Source of the DNA: Bacteroides eggerthii
GTDB lineage: Bacteria > Bacteroidota > Bacteroidia > Bacteroidales > Bacteroidaceae
Length of the DNA stretch: 64,000 nucleotides
Direction: 5' to 3'
Assembly (NCBI RefSeq): GCF_025146565.1
Contig: NZ_CP102258.1
Coordinates: 1,520,001 to 1,584,000, forward strand
Shown: in pieces, positions 52,291-62,059 of the stretch
Layout of the letters: every line of letters begins with the position of its first letter
Position numbering within the stretch: the first letter of the stretch is position 1
Notes under the pieces: generated by a model
The model's input: the letters and a program-made list of their open reading frames with translations, nothing else
Told to the model about the DNA's origin: nothing
Databases searched by the model: none
Position numbers and translations under genes: made by a program

Positions 52291-53667
52291 ATGGGAAAAT
52301 TAACGAGTTTATTAGCATTGTGTCTTGTGTTATCGGCCAATGCTTTATGGGCAGGGGAACCCGATGAAGCAAGCGCAAAAGGTGATACTGCCGAGAGTAC
52401 ACTGAAGAAAAAAGCGACAAGTACTCCGGATGGTGACAGCTACAAGAAATTCCGTTTCGGTGGATATGGAGAAATGGTAGCCAGTTTTAAAGATTACGGC
52501 ATCAACCGTTTCTTTGGTGGCAATAGAGGCAATTCGGACGATCATCGTAATACGATTGCTATCCCGCGTTTTGTATTGGCATTCGATTATAAGTTCAATT
52601 CCAAATGGATACTGGGAGCTGAAATAGAATTTGAATCCGGTGGTACCGGTACGGCTGTAGAATTGGAAAATTCCGAAAATGGAGAGTATGAAACGGAGAT
52701 AGAGAAAGGCGGTGAGGTCGCTTTGGAACAATTCCATATAACACGTCTGATACATCCTGCTTTTAATGTTCGTGCCGGACACTTGATTGTGCCGGTAGGC
52801 CTCACTAATACACACCATGAGCCTGTCAACTTTTTCGGAACTTATCGTCCGGAAGGTGAGACAACCATTCTTCCTTCCACCTGGCATGAAACGGGTATCG
52901 AGTTCTTCGGTTCTTTCGGCAGGGGATATGCTACATTCGATTATCAGGCATTGGTTGTGGTGGGACTGAATGCGAATGGTTTTGACCGAAATAATTGGGT
53001 TGCAGGTGGAAAACAGGGTTTCTTTGAGGTGGATAATTTTACTTCTCCCGCTTATGTTGCTCGTTTGGATTATAGAGGTGTACCGGGTTTGCGCATAGGC
53101 GGCTCTTTCTATTATTGTGTCAATACAGCATCCAATTCCGATAAAGTTGCTACTTATGCCGGGGTAAAAGCACCGTTACGCATTTATACCGTCGACGGTC
53201 AGTACAAGAATAAGTATGTAACGGCTCGCACGAACTTTGTGTTCGGCAATCTGACAGGGGCTACCGCTATCAGCAATAAGAATAAAGGTTTGTCCAATTC
53301 TTCTCCTTATACACGCGTGGTACAAGTTGCCAAGAGGGCTGTGAGCTATGCCGGTGAGGTCGGCATCAATCTCCGTTCTATTTGCAACGACAGTAAGAAA
53401 GTGCCTGTCATCTATCCGTTTGCTCGTTATGAATATTACAATCCTCAGGAAGAAGGAGAAAAAGGCCAGCTTCCTATGGACAAGAGAAATCAGGTGAGTA
53501 TGTGGACTGCCGGCCTGAACTGGTATGCTTTGCCCAATCTGGTGGTAAAGGCTGATTATATGACCCGCCAAATCGGTACGGGCAAGGTATTCGGCAAAGG
53601 CAAATACAATAGTGAAAACGAGTTTTCCATCGGTATCGCCTATGTCGGTTGGTTTATAAAGAAATAA
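52291..53667 (+). CDS. Outer-membrane porin
   Basis: A 458-residue beta-barrel protein with a signal peptide to about residue 22 (...ANALWAG), then a low-complexity linker (about 25-47), then alternating aromatic strands to the end (GIAYVGWFIKK; the final Phe is near the C-terminus rather than last). GAEIEFESGGTGTAVELE and RAGHLIVPVGLTNTHHEP resemble phosphate-selective porin (OprP)-like proteins of Bacteroidetes. It is the first gene of the cluster, 23 bp before the imelysin gene. The cargo is unknown. Confidence 0.82.
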   Translation: MGKLTSLLALCLVLSANALWAGEPDEASAKGDTAESTLKKKATSTPDGDSYKKFRFGGYGEMVASFKDYGINRFFGGNRGNSDDHRNTIAIPRFVLAFDYKFNSKWILGAEIEFESGGTGTAVELENSENGEYETEIEKGGEVALEQFHITRLIHPAFNVRAGHLIVPVGLTNTHHEPVNFFGTYRPEGETTILPSTWHETGIEFFGSFGRGYATFDYQALVVVGLNANGFDRNNWVAGGKQGFFEVDNFTSPAYVARLDYRGVPGLRIGGSFYYCVNTASNSDKVATYAGVKAPLRIYTVDGQYKNKYVTARTNFVFGNLTGATAISNKNKGLSNSSPYTRVVQVAKRAVSYAGEVGINLRSICNDSKKVPVIYPFARYEYYNPQEEGEKGQLPMDKRNQVSMWTAGLNWYALPNLVVKADYMTRQIGTGKVFGKGKYNSENEFSIGIAYVGWFIKK

Positions 53668-53690
53668 TGCATTAATCTCAAATAATAACA

Positions 53691-54923
53691 ATGAAAATGA
53701 AAAAGTATTTTTTGTACGTTGCAGCTTGCATGCTGTCTTTGGGCGGAATGATGTCCGCATGTAGTGATGGCGATGATCCTTCTAATGGAAATGGTAATGG
53801 CGCTGTAGAAGAAATTAACATTACTAAAGATAATGCTTCCAACTGGTATAGCTACATGATTAACGTTACTAATCTGTTGAAAGAAGATGCCGCAACGCTT
53901 TATGATGATTGGAAAACCAGCTATAACGATGGAGAATCCTATGCTTCGATTTTTATCAATCATAATAATTCGGCTTACTTTGGTACTGCCAATAACTGCG
54001 TTCAGCAGATTATCGAAGGCTGCTGGGATATAGCTAATGAGGTAGGTGATGCAAAAATCGGCGACCCATACGATTTGTATGTAGCAGGAAAGTCACAAGA
54101 TGCCTTGTATGCTGTGGAATCTTGGTTTAGCTGGCACTCCCGCGAGGATTATTCAAACAATATCATTTCTATTTACAGTGCGATTTGCGGAACGAGAGAT
54201 GTGAGAGTGAATAATGATGTAATGGATTTGACAAATTCCGTAATCGCTGCAAACTCTATTTATAATGTAGTCAAAGGCAATAATAGTGAGTTGGCAGATG
54301 ATGTCCGGAAAGCCATCAAGAAAGCTCATGACGCTATCTTGGCTATTCCTGCTCCTTTCCGTAACCATATCAGTAGTGCAGAAGCATTGGCTGCCCAACA
54401 AGCTTGTGCGGATTTGGCTGATTTATTGAATAACAGACTACTTCCGGAGATTACTCAGAAGAAAGATACGTATAATGATGCAGCATTGGACGGCGTTGTG
54501 AGTACTTATGTGAACGATGTGGTACTTCCCACTTATTTGGATTTGAAAAATGAAGTAGCTGTTCTGTTGGAGAAAGTAAGCACTTTACAGAAAAATCCGA
54601 CCGATGCGAACTTTAAGGCTGCTGCAGCCCAATGGATTGTTGCCCGTAGGCCATGGGAAACAAGTGAAGCGTTCTTGTTCGGTCCTGTAGCCGATAAAGG
54701 TTTGGACCCCAATATGGATAGCTGGCCGCTGGATGCGGATGCGATTGTCAATATCCTGAACTCGGGAGACTTCACCAAGTTACAATGGAACGGCGAATTC
54801 ATTACCGATGAAAACGGTGATCCGGTAGAGAGCATTGCATCCGCTCAGAATGTTCGTGGCTTTCATACATTGGAATTCCTTCTTTTCAAGGATGGCGATC
54901 CTCGTACGGCACCGACGGAATAA
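53691..54923 (+). CDS. Imelysin-family lipoprotein
   Basis: A 410-residue lipoprotein with lipobox MMSAC at about residues 20-24, an NGNGNG linker and then an all-helical imelysin (peptidase M75) domain. The family GxHxxE motif appears as GFHTLE near residue 391. Imelysin proteins (EfeO, IrpA, algal p19-like) bind iron and are usually iron-regulated; peptidase activity is doubtful. It precedes a di-heme oxidoreductase gene, a pairing known in iron-uptake clusters. Confidence 0.9.
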   Translation: MKMKKYFLYVAACMLSLGGMMSACSDGDDPSNGNGNGAVEEINITKDNASNWYSYMINVTNLLKEDAATLYDDWKTSYNDGESYASIFINHNNSAYFGTANNCVQQIIEGCWDIANEVGDAKIGDPYDLYVAGKSQDALYAVESWFSWHSREDYSNNIISIYSAICGTRDVRVNNDVMDLTNSVIAANSIYNVVKGNNSELADDVRKAIKKAHDAILAIPAPFRNHISSAEALAAQQACADLADLLNNRLLPEITQKKDTYNDAALDGVVSTYVNDVVLPTYLDLKNEVAVLLEKVSTLQKNPTDANFKAAAAQWIVARRPWETSEAFLFGPVADKGLDPNMDSWPLDADAIVNILNSGDFTKLQWNGEFITDENGDPVESIASAQNVRGFHTLEFLLFKDGDPRTAPTE

Positions 54924-55028
54924 ATCTCGGATATAATCGTGTGGACAAATAAGTAAAGGAGTGTATTGTCGTCTCCTTTACCTATTTGTTGTGTTCTGAT
55001 ATTTTGTGTAAAATAAACTCTGTTGCTT

Positions 55029-56462
55029 ATGAGAGATTTAGAAAAACGTTTGTTTCCGTTGTTGCTTGGCTTGTTGCTTTGCTGTGCTTGTGAGGGCGAT
55101 ACTTATGATATATTGGATATAGAAGTACCGGGCGGTTATGAGTTGTCTGCCGGTACGGCCACTGTATTTATGCGTTCTTCCAAGGCATACGACACCCCGG
55201 CCGACTGGGTGACGGGAGTCTATAACTCACGTTTCAATAACGGAGACGGACTTTACGATGATGTCCGTACCAGCACTAACGGAACGGGCGGCGGTTTAGG
55301 ACCTGTCTATGCCGGATATTCTTGCGGCAGTTGCCATCATAACGCAGGTCGTACGCGTCCTACGTTATGGAGCGAGGGAGGATCGGGCAGTAGCGGTTTC
55401 TCTTCTATGCTGATATATATCACCCGCAAGAACGGTGCTTTCTTTCCCAATTACGGGCGTGTACTTCACGACCAGTCCATTTATGGCGTAAAGGCGGAAG
55501 GAAAGCTGAAAGTGGAATATACCTATGAAGATTTTAAGTTTCCCGACGGTACTCCTTATCAGCTTGCCAAGCCTACTTATACGATAACGGACTGGTATGC
55601 GGAAGAAATAAAACCGGAGGATTTGTTCTGTACGGTTCGCATCCCCCTGCGGCATGTGGGAATGGGACAGATGATGGCGCTCGATCCGAAAGAGATTGAG
55701 GCGCTTGCTGCCAAAAGCAATTATCCCGAATACGGCATTAGCGGACGCTGTAATTACATTACGGAGAAAGGTGTGAAGAGTTTGGGATTGTCGGGTAACA
55801 AGGCACAGCATGCAGACCTGACCGTAGAATTGGGTTTCTCCAGCGATTTGGGAGTTACCAACAGCCGTTATCCGGAAGAAATCTGTGAAGGGCAATTGCA
55901 AATGGAACAGGGCAGTATGATGGGGCTGTCTTATGATCAGTTGGATGTATCGGCAGAGGATATGGAGGATGTGGACCTCTACTTGCAATGCCTGGGGGTA
56001 CCGGCCCGCCGCAATGTGGATGACGAACAGGTTATCAAAGGCGAGCAGAGGTTCTATGAAGCCAAATGCCACCTTTGCCATGTCACCACCTTGCATACCA
56101 AACCGCGCGGCAGCTCTTTGTTGATGGGAACGCAGCTCCCTTGGTTGGGCAGCCAGACCATTCATCCGTATTCGGATTTCCTGCTCCATGATATGGGTTC
56201 GGAAATTATGAGTGTGGGATTGAATGACAACTATGTCAGTGGTCTTGCACGCGGCAATGAATGGCGTACCACTCCGTTGTGGGGTATCGGCTTGCAGGAG
56301 ATTGTAAACGGGCATACTTATTTTCTGCATGACGGGCGTGCCCGTAATTTGGTTGAGGCCATTATGTGGCATGGTGGTGAGGCGGAGGCTTCCAAGAATC
56401 TGTTTAAGAATATGAGTAAGGAAGATCGTGATGCGTTGGTTGCATTTATCAATTCACTATAA
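55029..56462 (+). CDS. Di-heme oxidoreductase (DUF1111-like) lipoprotein
   Basis: A 477-residue periplasmic lipoprotein; the lipobox is LLLCCAC near residues 16-21. Two c-type heme sites are seen: CGSCHH at 99-104 and CHLCH at about 347-351. Late glycine-rich segments (LARGNEWRTTPLWGIGL, FLHDGRARNLVEAIMWHGGEAE) are typical of the di-heme oxidoreductase family that partners imelysin proteins. It could oxidise ferrous iron or pass electrons to an acceptor. ATG 55029 is chosen over TTG 55023. The heme needs the CcsBA machinery encoded at 59682. Confidence 0.9.
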   Translation: MRDLEKRLFPLLLGLLLCCACEGDTYDILDIEVPGGYELSAGTATVFMRSSKAYDTPADWVTGVYNSRFNNGDGLYDDVRTSTNGTGGGLGPVYAGYSCGSCHHNAGRTRPTLWSEGGSGSSGFSSMLIYITRKNGAFFPNYGRVLHDQSIYGVKAEGKLKVEYTYEDFKFPDGTPYQLAKPTYTITDWYAEEIKPEDLFCTVRIPLRHVGMGQMMALDPKEIEALAAKSNYPEYGISGRCNYITEKGVKSLGLSGNKAQHADLTVELGFSSDLGVTNSRYPEEICEGQLQMEQGSMMGLSYDQLDVSAEDMEDVDLYLQCLGVPARRNVDDEQVIKGEQRFYEAKCHLCHVTTLHTKPRGSSLLMGTQLPWLGSQTIHPYSDFLLHDMGSEIMSVGLNDNYVSGLARGNEWRTTPLWGIGLQEIVNGHTYFLHDGRARNLVEAIMWHGGEAEASKNLFKNMSKEDRDALVAFINSL

Positions 56463-56504
56463 TAACAAGTTACACAGTATTTAAATAAGAAACGATATAA
56501 TCGT

Positions 56505-57716
56505 ATGAAGAAATTAATATTATTGGCTTCGTTTGCCGCTATGCCGTTGATGGCAATGGCACAGCACGAAGAAGATACGGAGAATGGCGTGGTGTCGTTG
56601 GACGGGAGGGAAGGTTTTACTATTTCCAGCAAGAAAGGCGACTTTGTTTTCAAACCCTATTTGCTGGTACAGACAAGCGCCAATCTGAACTGGTATGATG
56701 ATGAAGGCTTAGATAAGGCATATAATCAGGATAATTTCGCCAATTCCGGTTTCTCGGTACCTTATGCGGTGTTGGGCTTTACGGGTAAGGCTTTCGGAAA
56801 AGTGTCTTTCAACCTATCCATCAATGCGGCGGCCAGCGGTGGTGCTTTGTTGCAGCAGGCCTGGTTTGACGTGCAGTTCAAGAAGCAGCTGGCATTGCGT
56901 GTAGGCAAGTTCAAGACACCTTTCTCGCATGCCTACCTGACTACGTTGGGTGAGACATTACTGCCGCAGTTGCCGGTTTCGTTGACTTCTCCAGTCATCA
57001 TGCCTTATTCGCTGAATGCTGTTACCCCGAACATGGCTACCGGTTTTGACCTGGGAGTGGAACTGCATGGACTGATAGGCGAGAAGTTCGGCTATGAGGT
57101 CGGCTTGTTCAACGGTACGGGAATTTCTGTGAATACAGCATCAAAAACTATCAGTGACGACTGGCACATTCCGTCTTTGCTCTATGCAGGTCGTCTGACT
57201 TATATGCCTAAAGGAGTGATGCCTTCTACGCAAGGTAATCCGAACCGCCTGCATGAAGATAAGATGCTTTTCGGCCTGTCCGGTTCTGTTAATGTAGAGA
57301 GTGAAAATGAGAGTACAAACGACATGCGTGTCGGATTGGAGTTTGCCATGTTGAAGAACAAACTTTATTTGGCTGCCGAGGCGTATTATATGAATGTAGG
57401 TTTCACCAAACGTCAGAAGATTGATGAGACATATCATTATTTAGGCGGTTATGTGCAGGGCGGTTATTTTGTGGCTCCTCGTGTTCAGGTAGCCGCACGT
57501 TACGACTTCTTCAACCGTAACGGTACCGGTGACGACGGTTTCCTGAACATGCCGGCTGTGGGTATGAATTATTTCTTCAAAGGTTGCAATTTGAAGTTGC
57601 AGGCTATGTATCAGTATACAGCCCGTTGGGGACATGACACACAGCTCGACCGCGATAATGATAACTTGGGGCTGGCCACGCATTCCGCGACCGTTTTGCT
57701 GCAATACACATTCTAA
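56505..57716 (+). CDS. Outer-membrane porin (OprP-like)
   Basis: A 403-residue beta-barrel protein with a signal peptide to about residue 19 (...MALMAMAQ region) and a C-terminal strand ending in ATVLLQYTF, the classic terminal Phe. GKFKTPFSHAYLTTLGETLLPQLP near 145-165 and the GYVQGGYFVAPRVQVAARYDFF strand pair resemble phosphate-selective porins. It is the second porin of the cluster, between the two heme proteins. Confidence 0.85.
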   Translation: MKKLILLASFAAMPLMAMAQHEEDTENGVVSLDGREGFTISSKKGDFVFKPYLLVQTSANLNWYDDEGLDKAYNQDNFANSGFSVPYAVLGFTGKAFGKVSFNLSINAAASGGALLQQAWFDVQFKKQLALRVGKFKTPFSHAYLTTLGETLLPQLPVSLTSPVIMPYSLNAVTPNMATGFDLGVELHGLIGEKFGYEVGLFNGTGISVNTASKTISDDWHIPSLLYAGRLTYMPKGVMPSTQGNPNRLHEDKMLFGLSGSVNVESENESTNDMRVGLEFAMLKNKLYLAAEAYYMNVGFTKRQKIDETYHYLGGYVQGGYFVAPRVQVAARYDFFNRNGTGDDGFLNMPAVGMNYFFKGCNLKLQAMYQYTARWGHDTQLDRDNDNLGLATHSATVLLQYTF

Positions 57717-57739
57717 CAGATTGAAAAAAGGATTTATCT

Positions 57740-58444
57740 ATGAAGAAACATATTCTTTTCTTATCGTTGTTCATATTCGTTTTCGCTTCCTGCGACGAGG
57801 GCAGGCTCTATCAGGACAGGCTCATTGTTCCGGAAGAAGGGCGTGTAGTGAAACTGCACGTGAATATGAGCGGAGTGGATACATGGCCGGACGGCTATAC
57901 GGTGGTTCTTGCAGGTTTCAATAATGAGAAGGAGTATTCGCTGATTGCAAAATCTATTCCGAATAATGGTGACGTAGACTTGCTGATGGCCGGAATCGGC
58001 GAAGAGGTTACCTCTATTGAACTTTGTGTGACAAACCGTATACGCGAGCGCGTGTATTCATTTTACACGCAAGATTTTTCTACTGTAGATGCAGATACTA
58101 CCCAATTGGATGCCGGGACAATCGATGCCGGTATGTTCAATGCCGTTCAGCAGGGTATTTTTATTGGTAGGTCGTGTGTAGGTTGTCATGGAACCAGTAC
58201 GACTGCCGCTGCTGGACTGAACTTGAAAGAAGGTGTCAGCTATGATGGCTTGGTCAACCGTCCTTCCGTTGTAAGCCCAGAATGGATGCGGGTCAGTCCG
58301 GGAAATTCCGATGAAAGTATGTTGTATCAGATCCTTGCTTCCCCTATCAGCAAGGAGTGGGGACACGACCATTCGCAAGAGATAGAATCGTCGATAGCAT
58401 TGGAAATGCTTAAAGACTGGATAGACTCCGGAGCCGAAGAATAA
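57740..58444 (+). CDS. Mono-heme c-type cytochrome-like lipoprotein
   Basis: A 234-residue lipoprotein (lipobox FVFASC at residues 13-18). The first half (about 35-120) is a beta-rich domain without a recognised family; the second half has one CVGCH heme site at 146-150 and a possible Met ligand near SPGNSDESMLYQIL. The layout resembles the c-type cytochrome modules often called planctomycete-cytochrome-like. It probably carries electrons to or from the di-heme oxidoreductase. Confidence 0.78.
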   Translation: MKKHILFLSLFIFVFASCDEGRLYQDRLIVPEEGRVVKLHVNMSGVDTWPDGYTVVLAGFNNEKEYSLIAKSIPNNGDVDLLMAGIGEEVTSIELCVTNRIRERVYSFYTQDFSTVDADTTQLDAGTIDAGMFNAVQQGIFIGRSCVGCHGTSTTAAAGLNLKEGVSYDGLVNRPSVVSPEWMRVSPGNSDESMLYQILASPISKEWGHDHSQEIESSIALEMLKDWIDSGAEE

Positions 58445-58476
58445 CTTTATCAACAATAACGAAAACCAATATTGTT

Positions 58477-59625
58477 ATGAACAATAGACAACAAAGGCAA
58501 ACTGAAAATGCATCAGCCGAAATCTTTAAATATGATGCGGACAACGGTGTTTCGGAATATCATGTGATGATACATGCACGTTGCCCGGAAGACACATACG
58601 AGCAACAATTGAATGCAGTAGTGAATGCTTACTTCGCTTTACTGGAGGGTGAAATACGTGGTGCTGTTGCTGTTTTCAAGCGTTATTTCCTGAGCGATGC
58701 CGCCAACCAATCGGATATGCTGCTGGCGCTTACCACCGAGAGTTCGGACTGCGCACTTTCCATTGTGGAGCAGCCGCCGCTGAATGGAACCAAGATTGCA
58801 TTATGGGTGTATTTGCAGTCCGGAGTACAGACAAGAGTGCTTCACAACGGATTATTTGAGGTGAGGCATGGCGCTTACCGCCATCTTTGGAGTGGCAATG
58901 CCTTCAATCGTGCGGCCAACTCCGAATATCAAACCCGCCTGTTGCTGAATGATTACGTGATGCAGCTTATGGAACAGGGATGCAAATTGGCAGACAATTG
59001 TATACGTACTTGGTTTTTCGTGCAGAATGTGGACGTGAACTATGCCGGAGTGGTGAAAGCTCGCAATGAAGTGTTCATCACACAGAACCTGACGGAGAAG
59101 ACGCACTACATTTCGAGCACCGGTATTGGCGGACGCCATGCCGACCCGAAAGTGTCGGTGCTGATGGACACGTATGCCGTCGACGGGATAAAGTCCGGAC
59201 AGGTTCATTTTCTGTATGCGCCCGCGTATCTGAATCCCACTTATGAGTATGGCGTCAGTTTTGAACGCGGCACGTATGTGGACTACGGCGACCGTCGCCA
59301 AGTCTTCATTTCCGGTACGGCAAGCATCAACAACAAGGGCGAAGTGGTGCATCCAGGCAACATCCGCAAGCAGACCGAACGGATGTGGGAAAACGTGGAG
59401 GCCCTCTTGAAAGAAGCGGACTGTACGTTCGATGATTTGGGGCAGATGATTGTCTATTTGCGTGATATTGCTGATTATGCAGTCGTCAAGGAGATGTATG
59501 ACAAGCGTTTCCCCGCTACTCCCAAAGTGTTTGTCCATGCGCCGGTATGCCGTCCGGGCTGGCTGATAGAAATGGAGTGCATGGGGGTAAAGGCGCTTGA
59601 AAACAAGGAGTATGCTCCTTTCTGA
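58477..59625 (+). CDS. RidA-fold protein, chorismatase/FkbO-like
   Basis: A 382-residue cytoplasmic protein with no signal peptide. The C-terminal part (about 265-375) is a YjgF/RidA domain: FISGTASINNKGEVVHPGN, ALLKEADCTFDDLGQMIVYLRD, and the CRPGWLIEMECMGV segment carrying the conserved Arg. The N-terminal part (about 20-250) resembles the extra domain of FkbO/Hyg5 chorismatases. Its reaction is not known; hydrolysis of a chorismate-like or enamine compound is one option. Its place inside a heme/iron cluster is unusual. Confidence 0.72.
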   Translation: MNNRQQRQTENASAEIFKYDADNGVSEYHVMIHARCPEDTYEQQLNAVVNAYFALLEGEIRGAVAVFKRYFLSDAANQSDMLLALTTESSDCALSIVEQPPLNGTKIALWVYLQSGVQTRVLHNGLFEVRHGAYRHLWSGNAFNRAANSEYQTRLLLNDYVMQLMEQGCKLADNCIRTWFFVQNVDVNYAGVVKARNEVFITQNLTEKTHYISSTGIGGRHADPKVSVLMDTYAVDGIKSGQVHFLYAPAYLNPTYEYGVSFERGTYVDYGDRRQVFISGTASINNKGEVVHPGNIRKQTERMWENVEALLKEADCTFDDLGQMIVYLRDIADYAVVKEMYDKRFPATPKVFVHAPVCRPGWLIEMECMGVKALENKEYAPF

Positions 59626-59681
59626 ATTGAAACAAGAACCGGATAATAGTCAGCATTCATACTTAATCAGGCCAATAACTG

Positions 59682-61745
59682 ATGTCACATAACTTGAAAC
59701 GATTACTCATCGCTGTATATATCTGCCTTGTATGTCTGCTTGCCATAGCTACTTTCCTGGAGCAGGCATGCGGGACAGATTTTGTAGAAAAGTATATATA
59801 TCATACTTTTTGGTTTTGTTGTCTCTGGGGGATTCTGGCTGCTCTGGCTGTTATGGCATTAATCAGACGGCAGCTATGGAAGCATCTTCCCACATTGTTG
59901 TTGCATGGTTCCTTCCTTGTGATTTTGGCGGGAGCCATGCTTACGTTTGTCAGCAGCCGGAAAGGATATGTGCACCTTACCGTAGGAAATAAAGTAGGTA
60001 GCTTTGTGGAACAGGAGAGCGGCCGGAGGATAGATTTACCCTTTACATTACTCTTGGACAGCTTTCGGGTGGAACACTATCCCGGTACGGAAGCTCCTGC
60101 GGATTATGTCAGCCATATTCGTATCTTGCGGTCGGGGCAGGATACGGACAGTGCCTCTTGCAGCCGCACCGTTTCCATGAACCGCATCCTGTCCGAACAG
60201 GGTTTCCGCTTCTATCAGTCGTCTTTTGATGAAGACAAACGAGGTAGTTGGCTGACAGTGAACTATGACCCTTGGGGAATAGGAGCTACCTATGCAGGGT
60301 ATGTACTGCTGGGAATTTCTATGATTGGACTACTCTTCAGCCATGGGGGAGAATTCCGCAGGCTGATGAATCATCCGTTGCTTAGGGAGGGGGGCGTGTT
60401 CTGTCTTTTGCTGTTGGCGGGAAGTATGCAGGTGCAGGGACGGACGCTTCCGGCTTTAAGCATCAGGCAGGCGGATAGTCTGGCTTGTGAACAGGTTATT
60501 TACCATGACAGGGTAGTGCCCTTCAATACGCTTGCTCGTGATTTTGTGGTGAAACTGACAGGACGGCCGTCCTATGCGGGTTTAACTCCCGAACAGATTA
60601 TCGGCGGATGGTTGCTGCGTCCGGAAGTGTGGCAGTACGAACCGATGATTTATATTAAGAATCGGGAGCTATGCCGTTTGTTGAACCTGAAAACGCCTTA
60701 TGCTTCTGTGGCCGACTTGTTTGACGGACAGCGGTATCGTTTGCAAGACTTCTGGCAGGGCAGACAGGAAACCGGCCGGAAAATGTCCCCTTTGGAAAAG
60801 GCAATCGTAGAAACGGACGAAAAGGTGGGATTAATTCTGATGCTCCAAAAGGGAACCTTGATTCGCCCTTTGCCTAAAGATGGCAGCGTGAAGCCGTTGC
60901 CATTGTCAAAGATACGTGCGGAGCTTATCTACAACCGTATTCCTTTCAGTAAATGCCTGTTCATGTTCAATCTGACGGTTGGTTTGCTGGCATTCTTCCA
61001 TTTGGTATATTGCGGTCTGCGCCATTCTTCGGAGCGGAGTGGTTTGTCACGCCGGATAAACCGTTTTCTTGTTGTGGCTCTTTATGCGGCATTCCTTTTC
61101 CAGCTCTTTGGATATGGTCTGCGTTGGTATGTGGGCGGACGCATTCCGTTGAGCAACGGATATGAGACGATGCAGTTTATGGCTTTGTGTACACTGGTGT
61201 TGGCGTGCTTGTTTCGCCGTAGGTTTCCGTTTACGGTTCCTTTCGGTTTTCTGCTTTCGGGATTTGCGTTACTCGTTGCTCATTTGGGGCAGATGAATCC
61301 GCAGATTACCCCTTTGATGCCTGTACTTGTGTCTCCATGGCTCAGTATGCACGTTTCGCTGATAATGATGTCCTATGCGCTTTTTGCCTTTATAATGCTG
61401 AATGGAATACTTGCTCTGTGCATTCGCAGACATGAGAGGATGCTGATGCTTCTCAGCCGTCTCTTGCTCTATCCGGCGAATTTCTTTTTGGGTGCAGGCA
61501 TTTTCATGGGAGCTGTTTGGGCAAACGTGTCGTGGGGGCGGTACTGGGCGTGGGATCCTAAAGAGGTTTGGGCATTAATCACGTTCCTCGTGTACGGAAT
61601 GGCGTTTCATTCGAAGAGCCTGTCCGCTTTCCGCAGGCCGTTGTTCTTTCACATCTATATGATTGCGGCTTTCCTTACAGTATTGATGACCTATTTCGGG
61701 GTGAATTACGTCTTGGGTGGCATGCATAGCTATGCAAATGCCTGA
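59682..61745 (+). CDS. Cytochrome c maturation protein, ResB-CcsA fusion
   Basis: A 687-residue membrane protein. The N-terminal ResB/Ccs1-like half has early helices (about 8-85 and near 205) and a periplasmic loop. The C-terminal half (about 420-680) is CcsA-like with the heme-handling WWD motif WGRYWAWDPKEVWALITF near 617-634 and conserved His residues. The fused protein exports heme and attaches it to CxxCH motifs (system II). It is the last gene of the cluster and supplies the two c-type proteins encoded just upstream. Confidence 0.92.
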   Translation: MSHNLKRLLIAVYICLVCLLAIATFLEQACGTDFVEKYIYHTFWFCCLWGILAALAVMALIRRQLWKHLPTLLLHGSFLVILAGAMLTFVSSRKGYVHLTVGNKVGSFVEQESGRRIDLPFTLLLDSFRVEHYPGTEAPADYVSHIRILRSGQDTDSASCSRTVSMNRILSEQGFRFYQSSFDEDKRGSWLTVNYDPWGIGATYAGYVLLGISMIGLLFSHGGEFRRLMNHPLLREGGVFCLLLLAGSMQVQGRTLPALSIRQADSLACEQVIYHDRVVPFNTLARDFVVKLTGRPSYAGLTPEQIIGGWLLRPEVWQYEPMIYIKNRELCRLLNLKTPYASVADLFDGQRYRLQDFWQGRQETGRKMSPLEKAIVETDEKVGLILMLQKGTLIRPLPKDGSVKPLPLSKIRAELIYNRIPFSKCLFMFNLTVGLLAFFHLVYCGLRHSSERSGLSRRINRFLVVALYAAFLFQLFGYGLRWYVGGRIPLSNGYETMQFMALCTLVLACLFRRRFPFTVPFGFLLSGFALLVAHLGQMNPQITPLMPVLVSPWLSMHVSLIMMSYALFAFIMLNGILALCIRRHERMLMLLSRLLLYPANFFLGAGIFMGAVWANVSWGRYWAWDPKEVWALITFLVYGMAFHSKSLSAFRRPLFFHIYMIAAFLTVLMTYFGVNYVLGGMHSYANA

Positions 61746-61808
61746 TTAGAACGGTGATGTTACCTATTTATAATGACTGCCATTCTTTAATATACCTATA
61801 TCGAGTGA

Positions 61809-61839
61809 TTGCGGCATCGGATGCAATGGCGTATCTTTG
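61809..61839 (+). promoter_or_regulatory. Promoter of a candidate small RNA
   Basis: TTG (61809-61811) and TATCTTTG (61832-61839) with a 20-bp spacer, the same spacing as the iron-cluster promoter. It lies in a 469-bp gap between two convergent gene groups, where no coding gene starts. Confidence 0.6.
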
Positions 61840-61845
61840 CAATAT

Positions 61846-61950
61846 CAGATTTAAAGAATGAATTAGTTAGTCATAATTACGTAACCACTTTTATGAAGAT
61901 AAAAGGATCCCCGCTTTCCGATGCGATATCGTGAGACGGGGATTATTTAT
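61846..61950 (+). ncRNA. Candidate small RNA, about 100 nt
   Basis: Expected to start about 7 nt after the -7 box. It includes a hairpin, ATCCCCG (61907-61913) with CGGGGAT (61937-61943), followed by TATTTAT, a weak terminator. Inside the loop CGATATCG is self-complementary. A 13-codon frame (61893-61934) is too short to support a protein. I recognise no RNA family. Confidence 0.35.
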
Positions 61951-62059
61951 GATTCCACACGAATACTCCTGAATTATCAGGCTGTATTATTTCTTCCCGA
62001 CAGGCTCTGCAAAAAATAAGTTCAAAGGTTTCGGTATATGCTAAAGGTTGGTAGGGTTT

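Noticed and set aside
55365..56372. A 335-codon minus-strand frame
   Set aside because: It is antisense to the di-heme oxidoreductase, whose heme motifs are clear; the frame is a codon-bias shadow.
61893..61934. A 13-codon frame in the small RNA candidate
   Set aside because: It is too short, has no clear ribosome site and overlaps the hairpin.
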